Shown piece after piece: positions 41,786-51,987 of a stretch of DNA of 64,000 bases (position 1 is its first letter; every line of letters starts with the position of its first letter). Location: contig NZ_FMVC01000011.1 of assembly GCF_900101855.1 (NCBI RefSeq), positions 1 to 64,000 on the forward strand, given 5' to 3'. Made by a program: the position numbers and the translations under genes. This stretch comes from Flavobacterium anhuiense (lineage in GTDB: Bacteria > Bacteroidota > Bacteroidia > Flavobacteriales > Flavobacteriaceae). The notes beneath the pieces are model-generated. The model was not told where the DNA came from. It saw only the letters and a program-made list of their open reading frames with translations, and searched no databases.

Positions 41786-44062
41786 TTAAAATTTAAATCT
41801 CCAGCTAATAGAAGGCAGTATTCTATACAGCACTTTTTCTTTCTGGGTTACTACTACTTTATCTTTGTTTTCGTTTACTTCCACATCCAAAACGACATAA
41901 ATTGGATTGGCAATATTAAAAGTGTTATAAATTGAAAAATTTAAAGCACTTTCTTTCTTTGGCGTTTTTATAAAATAATAATTGGCAGCAATATCTGTTC
42001 GAATATAATTTGGCATTTGCGCATTATTATAGCCTGAATATTCTTTAACCGGGTTATTATTGATAAAATACCACGAAGTCGGCATTGTAAATCTATTTCC
42101 AGAACTAAATAATTGTGTAATGCCAAAGTTCCATTTAGAATTCAAATCGTACATTCCGACAAGAGAAAGATTATGACGTCTGTCATATTTGGCAAAATAC
42201 GTTTTGCCATTATTCAATTCATCAAAATTTCGATCTGACCAGCTTAAGGTATAACTCAGCCAACCACTAAATTTCCCATTGCCCTTTTTGAGCATCATTT
42301 CAAGTCCGTACGCTTTTCCTTTCCCTACATACATATCATTTTTGAACGTCGTGATTTCATTAAATTGGGTAATTCCATATGGATATTCCAATAAGTTTTT
42401 CATCGAACGATAAAAACCTCCTAAAGAAGAAGTCCAGTTTCTTGTTATATTTTGATTAGAACCAATAGCAAATTCATTTGAAGATTGTGGTTTTATTCCT
42501 TCAGAACTTGCAATCCAAAAGTCAGTAGGAATCCCAACACTCGATGTTGTTATTAGACTTAAATATTGATATTGCTTATTATAAGATGCATAAAATGAGT
42601 ATCTTTTATTTGGCATATAATCCAACACTACACGGGGTTGAAAATGTAAATATGAATCTGCTCCTGATGCATAATAATTAATACGAAGTCCAAAATCTGC
42701 CGTAAGGTTTTCTAATATTCTAGGTTTTGCGGTAGTAAAAATTACCGCTTCATTGGCATTTATAATATCCTGCGAATTATTGTTTACAGTGGTAAAATTT
42801 TCCACATTTACCTTTTGTGGCTGTAAATTGTGGTAAGCATACTGGATTCCTGATTCAAAGGGTGTATTTTTAAAGAAGTATCGAACTGAATTCGTAAATC
42901 CAAAATCTTTTACGAATGAGGAAACGTTAAACTGAATTGTCGCCTGCTGCATACTTAAATCATTAGAATATTGACTAAAGTAAACTGTATTTGACATACT
43001 TACTTTAGGAGAAATCGTTGTAATAAGTGATGGAGACACGGTAAAATTACTCCATTTTAAACTAGTCCAGAGCGCAAGATTTTCATCTTTAACTTTCAAT
43101 TCATCTCCGCTGGCAAAAGCATCAACAATAAATAAACTATTCTTAGAAATCTGAGACAAAAATGTGAAATTTCCATCCGAAAAACCGTATTTCATATCCT
43201 TAACATCATTGTTCTTTGACCCAGATTTCATAATTGGTCCAACCATTTCATCTATATATGTTTTTCTTCCCGAAATATAAAATCCTGTTTTATTAGAAAG
43301 AGGCGCCGCAATAGTTAATTGTGAAGCTAAAACTCCAATGTTTCCCTGAATACCAAATTCAGATGGCAATTTTTTATTGGAATTCAATAACGTTGTTGAG
43401 CTTAATCTTCCTCCATATTTTGCATTCGAGCTAGACTTATCAAATTCGACATCTTTAATATGATCTGCATTATAAAAAGGAAAAATCCCCAATAAATGAG
43501 ACATTCCATAGATGGGAGTATTATTGTATAGTATAGCATTATGTCCCGGATCACCACCTCTTACATAAAAATAACCGTTTGCATCACCCGAATTCTGGAC
43601 ACCAGGTGTTAATTGCAAAACTTTCAAAATATCAGTTGTTCCTAAAATACTTGGTACAGCAGATAACTCTTTTACATTAAAGGAAAGCTTCCCTCCTGAC
43701 AGATTTTTAATAACATTCTTTTTATCATTCGCTACTACTACTTCTTTTAAAATTGTAATATCTTTTTCTAAAACAATCGAAAGTAAAGTATCTTTTTTAA
43801 GATCAATTTCAAGGTCTTTTGAAAGATAACCTGATTGATCAATTTTTATTTTGATCTGCCCTAACGATATATTTGCAGAGAAGTTTCCGAAACCATCAGT
43901 TGAAGAAAAATTTTGAGAATCTTTTGAAATAAAGGAAATCTTTACTCCAATTAAATTTTCATTTTCAGAAGATTTTATATTGCCATAAATAACTGCTTTT
44001 GATTGGGCAAATACACTAGAAAAACAGAGCAAACAGAAGAAAGTAATTATTTTCAACACCAA
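41786..44062 (-). CDS. TonB-dependent receptor with carboxypeptidase-like domain
   Basis: 758 residues. Signal peptide (about 1-19), then a CarboxypepD_reg-like beta-sandwich (20-110) and a plug (LGTTDILKVLQLTPGVQNSGDANGYFYVRGG near 140-170). A 22-strand-type barrel ends ILPSISWRFKF. No N-terminal TonB-box can be named with certainty. It imports an unknown ligand with the DUF4249 lipoprotein. It resembles the FecA-like/DUF4249 pairs of Bacteroidota rather than classical SusCD. Confidence 0.93.
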   Translation of the reverse strand: MVLKIITFFCLLCFSSVFAQSKAVIYGNIKSSENENLIGVKISFISKDSQNFSSTDGFGNFSANISLGQIKIKIDQSGYLSKDLEIDLKKDTLLSIVLEKDITILKEVVVANDKKNVIKNLSGGKLSFNVKELSAVPSILGTTDILKVLQLTPGVQNSGDANGYFYVRGGDPGHNAILYNNTPIYGMSHLLGIFPFYNADHIKDVEFDKSSSNAKYGGRLSSTTLLNSNKKLPSEFGIQGNIGVLASQLTIAAPLSNKTGFYISGRKTYIDEMVGPIMKSGSKNNDVKDMKYGFSDGNFTFLSQISKNSLFIVDAFASGDELKVKDENLALWTSLKWSNFTVSPSLITTISPKVSMSNTVYFSQYSNDLSMQQATIQFNVSSFVKDFGFTNSVRYFFKNTPFESGIQYAYHNLQPQKVNVENFTTVNNNSQDIINANEAVIFTTAKPRILENLTADFGLRINYYASGADSYLHFQPRVVLDYMPNKRYSFYASYNKQYQYLSLITTSSVGIPTDFWIASSEGIKPQSSNEFAIGSNQNITRNWTSSLGGFYRSMKNLLEYPYGITQFNEITTFKNDMYVGKGKAYGLEMMLKKGNGKFSGWLSYTLSWSDRNFDELNNGKTYFAKYDRRHNLSLVGMYDLNSKWNFGITQLFSSGNRFTMPTSWYFINNNPVKEYSGYNNAQMPNYIRTDIAANYYFIKTPKKESALNFSIYNTFNIANPIYVVLDVEVNENKDKVVVTQKEKVLYRILPSISWRFKF

Positions 44063-44138
44063 ATTTTAATAAGAAAAGTGCGAAAATAAACAATTATAAC
44101 CCAATTACATTAGGTTATAATTGTTTTTATCTTGAATA

Positions 44139-44852
44139 TTATTTCAATTTATTCAAATACATATTTACGGTGTTATCCAAACCTAGATAAAGTGCCTCAG
44201 AAATTAAAGCATGTCCAATAGAAACTTCCAATAAACCTGGAATATTTTGTTTGAAAAACTTGATATTATCTAAACTTAAATCGTGTCCAGCATTGATTCC
44301 TAAGCCCAATTCATTTGCCAATTCTGCCGCTTTAGTGTACGGTTCAATTCCTTTTTCGTTTCCTAAACTATATTGATGCGCAAAAGATTCTGTATACAAT
44401 TCAATTCTATCTGTTCCTGTTTTCTTTGCACCTTCAATCATTTCTAAAATCGGATCAACAAAAATAGACGTTCTAATTCCGTTTCTTTGAAATTCCTGAA
44501 TAACTTCAGTTAAATAATCTTGATTTTTAATGGTATCCCATCCTGCAGATGAAGTTATCGCTCCAATTGCATCTGGAACTAATGTCACTTGATCTGGTTT
44601 GCATTCTAAAACCAAATCAATAAAATTATGCTGCGGATTTCCTTCAATATTATATTCCGTTGTAACAATAGCTTTTAAATCGCGTGCATCCTGATAACGA
44701 ATATGACGCTCGTCCGGACGGGGATGAATTGTAATTCCCTGCCCTCCAAAACGCTGAATATCTGTCGCTACTTTTAATAAATCGGGAACATTTCCGCCGC
44801 GAGCATTTCGAAGCGTTGCTATTTTATTGATATTTACACTTAATTTTGTCAT
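44139..44852 (-). CDS. pdxJ: Pyridoxine 5'-phosphate synthase
   Basis: 237 residues from the ATG of MTKLSVNINKIATLRNARGG; a 9-codon upstream extension is open but atypical. PdxJ landmarks are TIHPRPDERHIRYQD, VTLVPDA, SIFVDP, RIELYTESFA, GLGINAGHDLS and EVSIGHALISEAL. It condenses 1-deoxy-D-xylulose 5-phosphate with aminoacetone phosphate to form pyridoxine phosphate. It is divergent from the CBS gene. A -7 box lies 42 bp upstream. Confidence 0.96.
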   Translation of the reverse strand: MTKLSVNINKIATLRNARGGNVPDLLKVATDIQRFGGQGITIHPRPDERHIRYQDARDLKAIVTTEYNIEGNPQHNFIDLVLECKPDQVTLVPDAIGAITSSAGWDTIKNQDYLTEVIQEFQRNGIRTSIFVDPILEMIEGAKKTGTDRIELYTESFAHQYSLGNEKGIEPYTKAAELANELGLGINAGHDLSLDNIKFFKQNIPGLLEVSIGHALISEALYLGLDNTVNMYLNKLK

Positions 44853-44893
44853 ATAAATAGATATTAATTCTAGTAACATTATATTTGTTACGA

Positions 44894-44901
44894 CAAAAAT
44901 A
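44894..44901 (-). promoter_or_regulatory. -7 promoter box for pdxJ
   Basis: CAAAAATA on the plus strand reads TATTTTTG on the minus strand, 41 bp before the chosen start. It supports that start over the upstream one at 44879, which would leave only 14 bp. Confidence 0.6.
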
Positions 44902-44967
44902 CAAAGTAAAACAGAGCGGTTTTCGGTATTTTTTGATTATTTTGCATCAAATATCCTCAATTGATTT

Positions 44968-45627
44968 ATGACAGAAATTACAAACTATATCACAAACGAT
45001 TTCAGGGCAATTGACAGTCAGGAAACAATAGCGTCGATTCAGGACTTTTTTGTCGATGTAAATTTTTCTCATTTTCCGATTTTAGAAGATGGTGTTTTTA
45101 TTGGAAGCATCTCTTCTGACGATGTTGAAACATTTGACATTGAAAAAAAAGCAATTGATTACAAATATACTTTAGAACGTTTTTTTGCCAGAAAATCGAT
45201 GATTTGGCTAGACGTTCTAGAAGTTTTTGCCAAAAACCACACCAACCTTCTTCCAATTCTTGACGAGAATAATAATTACATTGGATATTACGAAATGGAA
45301 GACATCATGAAATTTTTTCAGGAAACTCCATTTTTAAAAGAGCCAGGCGCGATTATTATTGTTCAAAAAGGCCTTTTGGATTATTCTATGAGTGAGGTGA
45401 CTCAAATTGTAGAAAGCAACAATGGTAAAATTTTAGGATGTTTTGTTTCGGAGGCTGATACAGAGAATGTTCAGATTACTGTAAAAATTGGTTTAGGGGC
45501 AATTAATGAAATCATCCAAACCTACAGAAGGTATGGTTACGAAATCATTTCAGAACATCAGGAAGACACCTATATTAACAGTTTAAAAGAACGATCAGAT
45601 TACTTAGACAAGTATCTTAATATATAA
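44968..45627 (+). CDS. CBS domain protein
   Basis: 219 residues. Two tandem CBS motifs lie in the first 125 residues (SHFPILEDGVFIGSISSDDVE and TNLLPILDENNNYIGYYEMEDI). An ACT-like C-terminal region follows (GAIIIVQKGLLDYSMSEVTQIVESNNGKILG, IGLGAINEIIQTYRRYGYEI). CBS pairs bind adenosine nucleotides. It lies 99 bp before nadK on the same strand, a conserved pairing as far as I recall, which would suggest an energy- or NAD(P)-linked sensor (inference). Confidence 0.9.
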   Translation: MTEITNYITNDFRAIDSQETIASIQDFFVDVNFSHFPILEDGVFIGSISSDDVETFDIEKKAIDYKYTLERFFARKSMIWLDVLEVFAKNHTNLLPILDENNNYIGYYEMEDIMKFFQETPFLKEPGAIIIVQKGLLDYSMSEVTQIVESNNGKILGCFVSEADTENVQITVKIGLGAINEIIQTYRRYGYEIISEHQEDTYINSLKERSDYLDKYLNI

Positions 45628-45726
45628 GTTATGAATGTGCCAATGGGAAAATTAGATAATTAGATGATTTTAGCATTTTCTAATTCTCTAATTGAAACAT
45701 TGACCAATTCTCTAATTTAACAACGA

Positions 45727-46611
45727 ATGAAAATAGCCATTTACGGACAATATTATCAGAACAGTACCGAACCTATCATAAAAGACATTTTCAATTTCTT
45801 TAATACCAACAATATCGAGATGGTAATTGAAGAAAATTTTCTGAATATGCTTTATGAAAAACAGCTTGTAAAAAAAGAATACAAAACTTTTTCCCCAAGT
45901 ACTGCTTTAGACAATAGTTTCGAAATGTTAATCAGTATTGGTGGTGATGGAACAATTTTAAGAGCCGCTGCTTTCGTTCGTAATTCTGGCGTTCCTTTAT
46001 TAGGAATCAACGCTGGAAGATTAGGCTTTTTGGCTAAAGTTCAAAAAGAAAACATCGATATTTTGCTTCAATATGTTATTAGCCAAAACTATACAACTTC
46101 TGAAAGAACCTTATTAGGAATAACATGTGAACCGTATAACGAAGCTTTTAAGGAACTAAATTTCGCTATGAACGAAGTTACAGTGAGTAGAAAAGACACG
46201 ACTTCGATGATTACAGTTGAAACTTACTTGAACAACGAATATTTAAATTCTTACTGGGCCGACGGACTAATCATTTCAACGCCAACCGGATCAACTGGTT
46301 ATTCTCTAAGCTGTGGCGGGCCAATTTTAACACCAGATGTAAAGAGTTTAGTTATTACACCAATTGCCCCACATAATTTAACCGCTAGACCGCTTGTTAT
46401 TCCTGACGATACCGAAATTACATTGCGTGTTACAGGAAGAGAAGACCAATATTTGGTTTCTTTAGACTCGAGGATTTCTTCTGTAAAAAACGAGTCTATT
46501 TTAAAAATAAAAAAAACAGATTACAAAATTAAAATGGTTGAAATACCAGGCGAAACTTTCTTGAAAACCTTAAGAAATAAATTGCTCTGGGGAGAAGATA
46601 AAAGAAATTAA
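45727..46611 (+). CDS. nadK: NAD kinase
   Basis: 294 residues. The catalytic GGDG motif is at 72-75 (ISIGGDGTILRAA), followed by NAGRLGFLA, the NEVTV strand and DGLIISTPTGSTGYSLSCGG. It phosphorylates NAD to NADP in the cytoplasm. The 99-bp gap from the CBS gene contains repeated TCTAATTcTCTAATT-like sequence. It ends without an obvious terminator before the DUF6089 operon. Confidence 0.96.
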   Translation: MKIAIYGQYYQNSTEPIIKDIFNFFNTNNIEMVIEENFLNMLYEKQLVKKEYKTFSPSTALDNSFEMLISIGGDGTILRAAAFVRNSGVPLLGINAGRLGFLAKVQKENIDILLQYVISQNYTTSERTLLGITCEPYNEAFKELNFAMNEVTVSRKDTTSMITVETYLNNEYLNSYWADGLIISTPTGSTGYSLSCGGPILTPDVKSLVITPIAPHNLTARPLVIPDDTEITLRVTGREDQYLVSLDSRISSVKNESILKIKKTDYKIKMVEIPGETFLKTLRNKLLWGEDKRN

Positions 46612-46736
46612 ACTCTTTTCTGATTCTTCACTATACGATAATACCACATTTTCTCGTTCTGCATGTAGTGAATCATCATTAAATGGCTCAAAATCATATC
46701 ATAAAATGAAAAAAAAGCACATTTAACTAAAGGAAC

Positions 46737-46766
46737 TTTGATTCGTATTGATAATTATTATATTTG
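46737..46766 (+). promoter_or_regulatory. Promoter of the DUF6089-uppS-bamA operon
   Basis: TTTG (46737-46740), 18 nt, TATATTTG (46759-46766), 18 bp before the ATG. It is the best-matching -33/-7 pair in the window. Confidence 0.75.
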
Positions 46767-46784
46767 CACGCAATTTTGAATTAA

Positions 46785-47477
46785 ATGAAGAAAATTTTTA
46801 ATTTATTGTTATGTTTTTTCCCTCTTATTACACTAAATGCTCAAATAAACGAGATTGGTGTTTTTTTTGGCGGAAGTAACTTTATAGGTGATGTTGGAAA
46901 AACAACCTACATCTCACCTGAAAAACCAGCTTTTGGTATTCTTTACAAATGGAATAGAAGTCCGAGGCACTCTTGGAGATTTTCTTACACACAATCAAAT
47001 ATTACTGGAAATGACTTCAAATCTGATGAAACAGGAAGAAATCAAAGGGGCTATCGTTTCGACAATGACATTAAAGAGCTATCTGCAGGATTAGAATTCA
47101 ATTTTTTCGATTTTAATCTCCACGATTATCATACAAAAATAACGCCTTATGTTTTTACAGGATTAAATTACTTTTTCTTTAGCAACTTATACCGATACAC
47201 TACAAGCCCAAACACAGTATACGAACTAAAAAATCAAAGCTCTATAGCCATACCTATTATATTAGGTATAAAATCAAATATATCGCCACGTTTTATTTTG
47301 GCCGCTGAAGTCGGGGCGCGTTACACTTTTACTGATAATATAGACGGAAGCAATCCTAATACAAGTAATCCAAATATTATGAAATTTGGAAATTTAAATA
47401 ATAATGACTGGTATGTTTTTTCAGGTGTTACTTTAACGTATACCTTTGGACAGAAACCTTGCTATTGCCCAGAATAA
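46785..47477 (+). CDS. DUF6089 family outer-membrane protein
   Basis: 230 residues. Signal peptide MKKIFNLLLCFFPLITLNAQ precedes an 8-strand-type beta-barrel (EIGVFFGGSNFIGDVG, KPAFGILYKWNRSPRHSWRFSY, IKELSAGLEFNFFDF, a final TLTYTFG). The last residues are KPCYCPE. It is first in the operon with uppS (1-bp gap), bamA and two ompH genes. That placement suggests a role in envelope assembly, but the family has no known function. Confidence 0.88.
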   Translation: MKKIFNLLLCFFPLITLNAQINEIGVFFGGSNFIGDVGKTTYISPEKPAFGILYKWNRSPRHSWRFSYTQSNITGNDFKSDETGRNQRGYRFDNDIKELSAGLEFNFFDFNLHDYHTKITPYVFTGLNYFFFSNLYRYTTSPNTVYELKNQSSIAIPIILGIKSNISPRFILAAEVGARYTFTDNIDGSNPNTSNPNIMKFGNLNNNDWYVFSGVTLTYTFGQKPCYCPE

Positions 47478-47478
47478 A

Positions 47479-48219
47479 ATGAATTTAATAGAATCAATAG
47501 ATCACACAAACTTACCTAAACACCTTGCCATTATCATGGACGGCAATGGACGCTGGGCAAAACAACAAGGCTATTTACGCGCGTTTGGCCATGAAAATGG
47601 GACAAAATCTGTAAAAGAAATCATCAAAACCTCAGCCAGACTTGGAATTGAATATTTAACCCTGTATGCTTTTTCAACAGAAAATTGGAATCGTCCTAAA
47701 TTGGAGGTACAGGCATTAATGAAAATATTGATCAATTCATTAAAAAAAGAGCTTGTTACCCTTCAGGAAAACAATATCAGACTTAATGCAATTGGAAATC
47801 TTGATAAATTACCAAAAACAGCCCAAAAAGAACTTTTGGATGTTATGGAAAAAACTAAAAATAATACTCGTTTAACCCTTACTCTCGCTTTAAGTTATGG
47901 CTCCAGAGAGGAACTGGTAAATGCTGTAAAAGCAATTAGTGATAAAGTTAAAAATAATATAATTTCAATAGACACTATTGACGATTCAATTATAAATGAG
48001 CATCTTTACACGCAAAATTTACCTGACGTAGATTTATTAATACGAACAAGTGGAGAACATAGAATAAGTAATTTTTTGTTATGGCAGATTGCCTACGCAG
48101 AATTGTATTTTACTAATGTCTTGTGGCCAGACTTTAAAGACCAAGATTTATATGAGGCTATTATTAGTTATCAAAAAAGAGAACGTAGATTTGGAAAAAC
48201 CAGTGAACAAATTAAATAA
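47479..48219 (+). CDS. uppS: Isoprenyl transferase (undecaprenyl diphosphate synthase)
   Basis: 246 residues from the ATG 1 bp after the DUF6089 stop. An upstream in-frame start would overlap that gene by 32 bp and is rejected. Catalytic Asp21 lies in IIMDGNGRWAK. The later motifs are YAFSTENWNRP and the RTSGEHRISNFLLWQIAYAELYF block. It makes the C55 lipid carrier for peptidoglycan and glycans. bamA follows after 7 bp. Confidence 0.96.
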   Translation: MNLIESIDHTNLPKHLAIIMDGNGRWAKQQGYLRAFGHENGTKSVKEIIKTSARLGIEYLTLYAFSTENWNRPKLEVQALMKILINSLKKELVTLQENNIRLNAIGNLDKLPKTAQKELLDVMEKTKNNTRLTLTLALSYGSREELVNAVKAISDKVKNNIISIDTIDDSIINEHLYTQNLPDVDLLIRTSGEHRISNFLLWQIAYAELYFTNVLWPDFKDQDLYEAIISYQKRERRFGKTSEQIK

Positions 48220-48226
48220 TTTTTTA

Positions 48227-50899
48227 GTGTTGCAAAAAAAAATACAAATAGTCTTTACCCTTTTACTTTTGGGTAGTTTTTCACAAATTAAAGCACAAGA
48301 AAGAGTTCCTTTTGATCAAGGGAAAAAATATATTCTAGCTAAAGTTTCTGTTGTTGGTAAAATAAGCTTCAATGAACAGACTGTTGTCACTTTTTCAGGG
48401 CTTCAAAAAGGTCAGGAAATCACTGTTCCTGGAGAAGAAATCAGTAGCGCAATTAAAAAATTAGGTAAACTGGGTCTTTTTGACGAAATCGCTTTCTATG
48501 TTAATAAAGTAGAAAATGATAGTATTTATTTAGATTTAGATATTGTTGAGCTTCCTAAATTAAACGAGGTTAAAATTGTTGGTGTTAAGAAAAGTAAAGT
48601 CGAAGGCTTAATTAAAGATAACAACCTGACAAAAAACAAAATTGTCAACGAAAACTTAATTACAACGACCAAAAATTACATCGAAAACAAATACAAAAAA
48701 GAAGGGTTTTATAACACAAAAGTTACTATCACCAATACTCCAGATACTATCAACGGGCATCAGGTAAACATGCTTGTCAGGATAGATAAAGGAGACAAAG
48801 TAAAAATCAGCAGCATTGATTTTACAGGAAATAAACAGCTTACAGACAACCAATTGCGAGCTGCAATGAAAGACACGAAACAGAAAAATTTCATTCGCGT
48901 ATTTAAAGCCTCTAAATTTATTCCTGAGAAATATAAAACTGACTTAGAAAAAGTAATCGCGGCCTACAAAGAAAAAGGGTATCGTGACGCTCGTATTATT
49001 TACGATTCAGTACAATATAATAAGAAAAAAAATACGCTTGCAATTAAGATTAATGTAGAAGAAGGTAACAAATATTACTTTGGAAATATTAAATTCTTAG
49101 GAAATACAGTTTATTCAGATCAGCTATTAAGCCGTTATTTAGGAATCAAAAAAGGTGAAACTTATAATGGGGTTTTATTAGAAAAAAGAATCGCTGATAA
49201 AACAAAACCAGACGCAGAAGACATTACCAATTTATATCAAAACAATGGTTATTTGTTCTCAAATATTAATGCTGTAGAGGTAAAAACAGTTAATGATACT
49301 ATCGATTTTGAGATTAGAGTAACAGAAGGTCCTATTGCTTATTTCAACAAAATTACAGTTGTTGGAAACGACAAAACAAATGACCACGTTATTTACCGTG
49401 AGTTAAGAACAAAACCAGGCGAAAAATACAGTAAAGAACAATTAGTGAGAACGATTCGTGAGATTGGTCAATTAGGTTTCTTTGATCCTGAGGCAATCGA
49501 TCCTAAATTCAAAAACGTTGATGCTGGAGCTGGAACTGTTGATATTGAATACAACGTAGTAGAAAAAGGATCTAGCCAAGTCGAGCTTCAAGGAGGTTAT
49601 GGCGGCGGAGGTTTCATAGGAACCTTAGGGCTTTCGTTCAACAACTTCTCTGCTCGAAAATTATTTGACAAAGAAGCTTACAAGCCTTTACCAATGGGAG
49701 ATGGACAAAAAGTAGCGCTTCGTTTACAAGGAAGTACTTATTTCCAAACCTATAGTTTATCTTTCTCAGAACCTTGGTTTGGAGGAAAAAAACCGGTACA
49801 GTTTAGTTCATCTATTTCATACAGTAAGCAATTTCTTAACAATTACATCACTAGAACTGTTGATAAAAGCAAAAGTTTTAATATTTTTACAGTACAAGTT
49901 GGTTTAGCAAAAAGATTAACAGTGCCAGATGACTACTTCGTATTATCACAATCTGTAAGTTATCAGCACTATGACTTGAACAATTATAATACTGGTTTGT
50001 TTACTTTTGGTAATGGTGCATCAAGAAACTTAGCGTATACTATAGGACTTTCAAGAAGCAATAAAGGGGTAAACCCAATATTCCCGACATATGGTTCTGA
50101 ATTCAGTATTACAGCAAAAGTTACGCCTCCATATTCATTATTTAATGGAGTTGATTATGGTGATTTACAAAACCAAAAAGAATATAAAACACAATATACA
50201 GGAACATCTGGAAGTGGTATAGACGGAAAACCGCTTAATAATGGTGACTACGTTAAAACAGAAACCATAAATGGAACAACTGGATATGTAAGCGTTGGAT
50301 CTGATTATGCAAGCGCTGATACAGATGTAGCAAAAGTCGATCAAAAGAAATATAACTGGTTAGAATATTATAAAGTTAAATTTAGAGGAGACTGGTATAC
50401 TAAAGTTTATGGAAAACTAGTATTAAGAACCTTAACAGAGTTTGGTTTCTTAGGAGCGTATAATCAAGAAAGAGGTGTAATTCCGTTTGAGCGTTTTTAT
50501 TTAGGAGGTGATGGTATGGCAAACTACTCAATGGACGGTAGAGAGACGATTCAGTTGAGAGGTTATCCAAACAACTCTTTGACTCCTGTAAATGCAAATG
50601 GAGATGCAATTGGAGCAACGATTTACAACAAGTTCTCGATGGAATTGCGTTACCCAATTACATTAAAAGCATCTGCTTCGATTTATGCCTTAACGTTCTT
50701 AGAAGCAGGTTCATCATATCCAACGTTCAAAGATTATAACCCATTTGACTTAAGCCGTTCTGCTGGTGCTGGTTTACGTGTATTCATGCCTGCATTTGGT
50801 TTATTGGGTATTGACTTTGGTTACGGATTTGATGCTCTTCCAGGACAAACAAAAGCTAATGGTTGGGAAACACACTTTATCATTGGACAACAATTTTAG
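48227..50899 (+). CDS. bamA: Outer-membrane assembly factor BamA
   Basis: About 890 residues. The start is placed at GTG 48227, giving a signal peptide LQKKIQIVFTLLLLGSFSQIKAQ. GTG 48203 and TTG 48230 are alternatives; no ATG lies after the uppS stop. Five POTRA domains (VSVVGKISFNEQTVV, EVKIVGVKKSKVEG, ISSIDFTGNKQLTD, NIKFLGNTVYSDQ, KITVVGNDKTNDHVIYRELR) precede the barrel, which ends in LGIDFGYGFD and a C-terminal Phe (HFIIGQQF). The insertion around 50140-50370 is a long extracellular loop rich in Gly/Lys/Tyr. It folds barrel proteins into the outer membrane. Confidence 0.95.
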   Translation: MLQKKIQIVFTLLLLGSFSQIKAQERVPFDQGKKYILAKVSVVGKISFNEQTVVTFSGLQKGQEITVPGEEISSAIKKLGKLGLFDEIAFYVNKVENDSIYLDLDIVELPKLNEVKIVGVKKSKVEGLIKDNNLTKNKIVNENLITTTKNYIENKYKKEGFYNTKVTITNTPDTINGHQVNMLVRIDKGDKVKISSIDFTGNKQLTDNQLRAAMKDTKQKNFIRVFKASKFIPEKYKTDLEKVIAAYKEKGYRDARIIYDSVQYNKKKNTLAIKINVEEGNKYYFGNIKFLGNTVYSDQLLSRYLGIKKGETYNGVLLEKRIADKTKPDAEDITNLYQNNGYLFSNINAVEVKTVNDTIDFEIRVTEGPIAYFNKITVVGNDKTNDHVIYRELRTKPGEKYSKEQLVRTIREIGQLGFFDPEAIDPKFKNVDAGAGTVDIEYNVVEKGSSQVELQGGYGGGGFIGTLGLSFNNFSARKLFDKEAYKPLPMGDGQKVALRLQGSTYFQTYSLSFSEPWFGGKKPVQFSSSISYSKQFLNNYITRTVDKSKSFNIFTVQVGLAKRLTVPDDYFVLSQSVSYQHYDLNNYNTGLFTFGNGASRNLAYTIGLSRSNKGVNPIFPTYGSEFSITAKVTPPYSLFNGVDYGDLQNQKEYKTQYTGTSGSGIDGKPLNNGDYVKTETINGTTGYVSVGSDYASADTDVAKVDQKKYNWLEYYKVKFRGDWYTKVYGKLVLRTLTEFGFLGAYNQERGVIPFERFYLGGDGMANYSMDGRETIQLRGYPNNSLTPVNANGDAIGATIYNKFSMELRYPITLKASASIYALTFLEAGSSYPTFKDYNPFDLSRSAGAGLRVFMPAFGLLGIDFGYGFDALPGQTKANGWETHFIIGQQF

Positions 50900-50941
50900 T
50901 GAAATAACGTTTGGTTAAAAATCATCAAATAAAGTTATGTT

Positions 50942-51973
50942 ATGAGAAAACAATTTTTATTTATATTTTTAGCCTTGATTGTAGCAAATACAAGTCAGGC
51001 ACAAGGAAAGACTACTCGAATTGGCTACATCGACATGGAATATATTTTAGAAAATGTTTCCGATTATAAAGAAGCTAAATCACAATTAGAGCAAAAAGCT
51101 CAAAAGTGGAAACAAGAAGTTGAAGCCAAAAAATTAAACATAAATAATTTAAAAGAAAGCTTAAAAACAGAAAAAGCTTTACTAACAAAGGAATTGATAG
51201 AAGAAAGAGAAACAGAAATTAAGTTTCTTGAGCAGGAAATGATGGATTATCAGCAGAAGCAATTTGGTTCTGATGGAAATCTAATGAGACAAAAAGCGGC
51301 TTTGGCAAAGCCAATACAAGATCAGGTTTTTACTGCCGTACAAGATATAGCCGAAGCAAAAAATTATGATTTTGTTTTTGATAAATCATCCGATCTAACT
51401 ATGCTTTTCAGCAATAAAAGATTTGACATCAGCGATCAGGTTTTAAGAATCTTAAACCGTACTGAAAAACGTGAGCAGCTGACCAAAAAGCAATTGAAGG
51501 AGCAAGAGGCTAAAGAAAATATGGAAAATGCTATTGACGAAAATCCAGCAATGGCCGATCGCCAAAAAGCACTTGACGAGAAAAGAGCTGCCAGAGAAAA
51601 ACTAATTCAGGATAGAAAATTAGAGCAGGAAGCTAAGAGAAAAGAATACGACGACAGAAGAAAAGCGCTGCAAGAAGAAAGAGAAGCTAAAAAAAATGGC
51701 ACGGTTTCTGGAACAGCTCCAGTAGCAGTCCCTGCCTCAGCGGCAGATGCTGCCAAAACAAACTCAACTGCTAAAACTGCAACGCCAACAGCAACTGGAG
51801 AAACACCTGCCGCTCAACAGCCAGCAATGACAAAAGCAGAGGAAAGACAATTGCTTTACGAACAGCGTAAAAAGGAATTGGAAGAAAGAAGAAAGAAAAT
51901 TTTAGAAGAAAGAGAAGCGGCTAAAAAAGCAAAAGAAGCCGAATCGCAAAAAACAAATACGACCAATAATTAA
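50942..51973 (+). CDS. OmpH/Skp family periplasmic chaperone, extended form
   Basis: 343 residues, twice the usual Skp size. Signal peptide about 1-20 precedes the Skp core (TRIGYIDMEYILENVSDYKEAKSQLEQ with a long coiled coil, then FDISDQVLRIL near 160). A C-terminal extension of about 170 residues is highly charged (KRAAREKLIQDRKLEQEAKRK) and broken by an Ala/Thr/Pro linker. Skp-type chaperones carry unfolded outer-membrane proteins to BamA. It lies between bamA and a normal-length paralogue. Confidence 0.93.
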   Translation: MRKQFLFIFLALIVANTSQAQGKTTRIGYIDMEYILENVSDYKEAKSQLEQKAQKWKQEVEAKKLNINNLKESLKTEKALLTKELIEERETEIKFLEQEMMDYQQKQFGSDGNLMRQKAALAKPIQDQVFTAVQDIAEAKNYDFVFDKSSDLTMLFSNKRFDISDQVLRILNRTEKREQLTKKQLKEQEAKENMENAIDENPAMADRQKALDEKRAAREKLIQDRKLEQEAKRKEYDDRRKALQEEREAKKNGTVSGTAPVAVPASAADAAKTNSTAKTATPTATGETPAAQQPAMTKAEERQLLYEQRKKELEERRKKILEEREAAKKAKEAESQKTNTTNN

Positions 51974-51987
51974 TTAATATTTTAAAA

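Noticed and set aside
48089..48226. bamA start at ATG 48089
   Set aside because: It would overlap uppS by 131 bp and put about 46 unrelated residues before the signal peptide.
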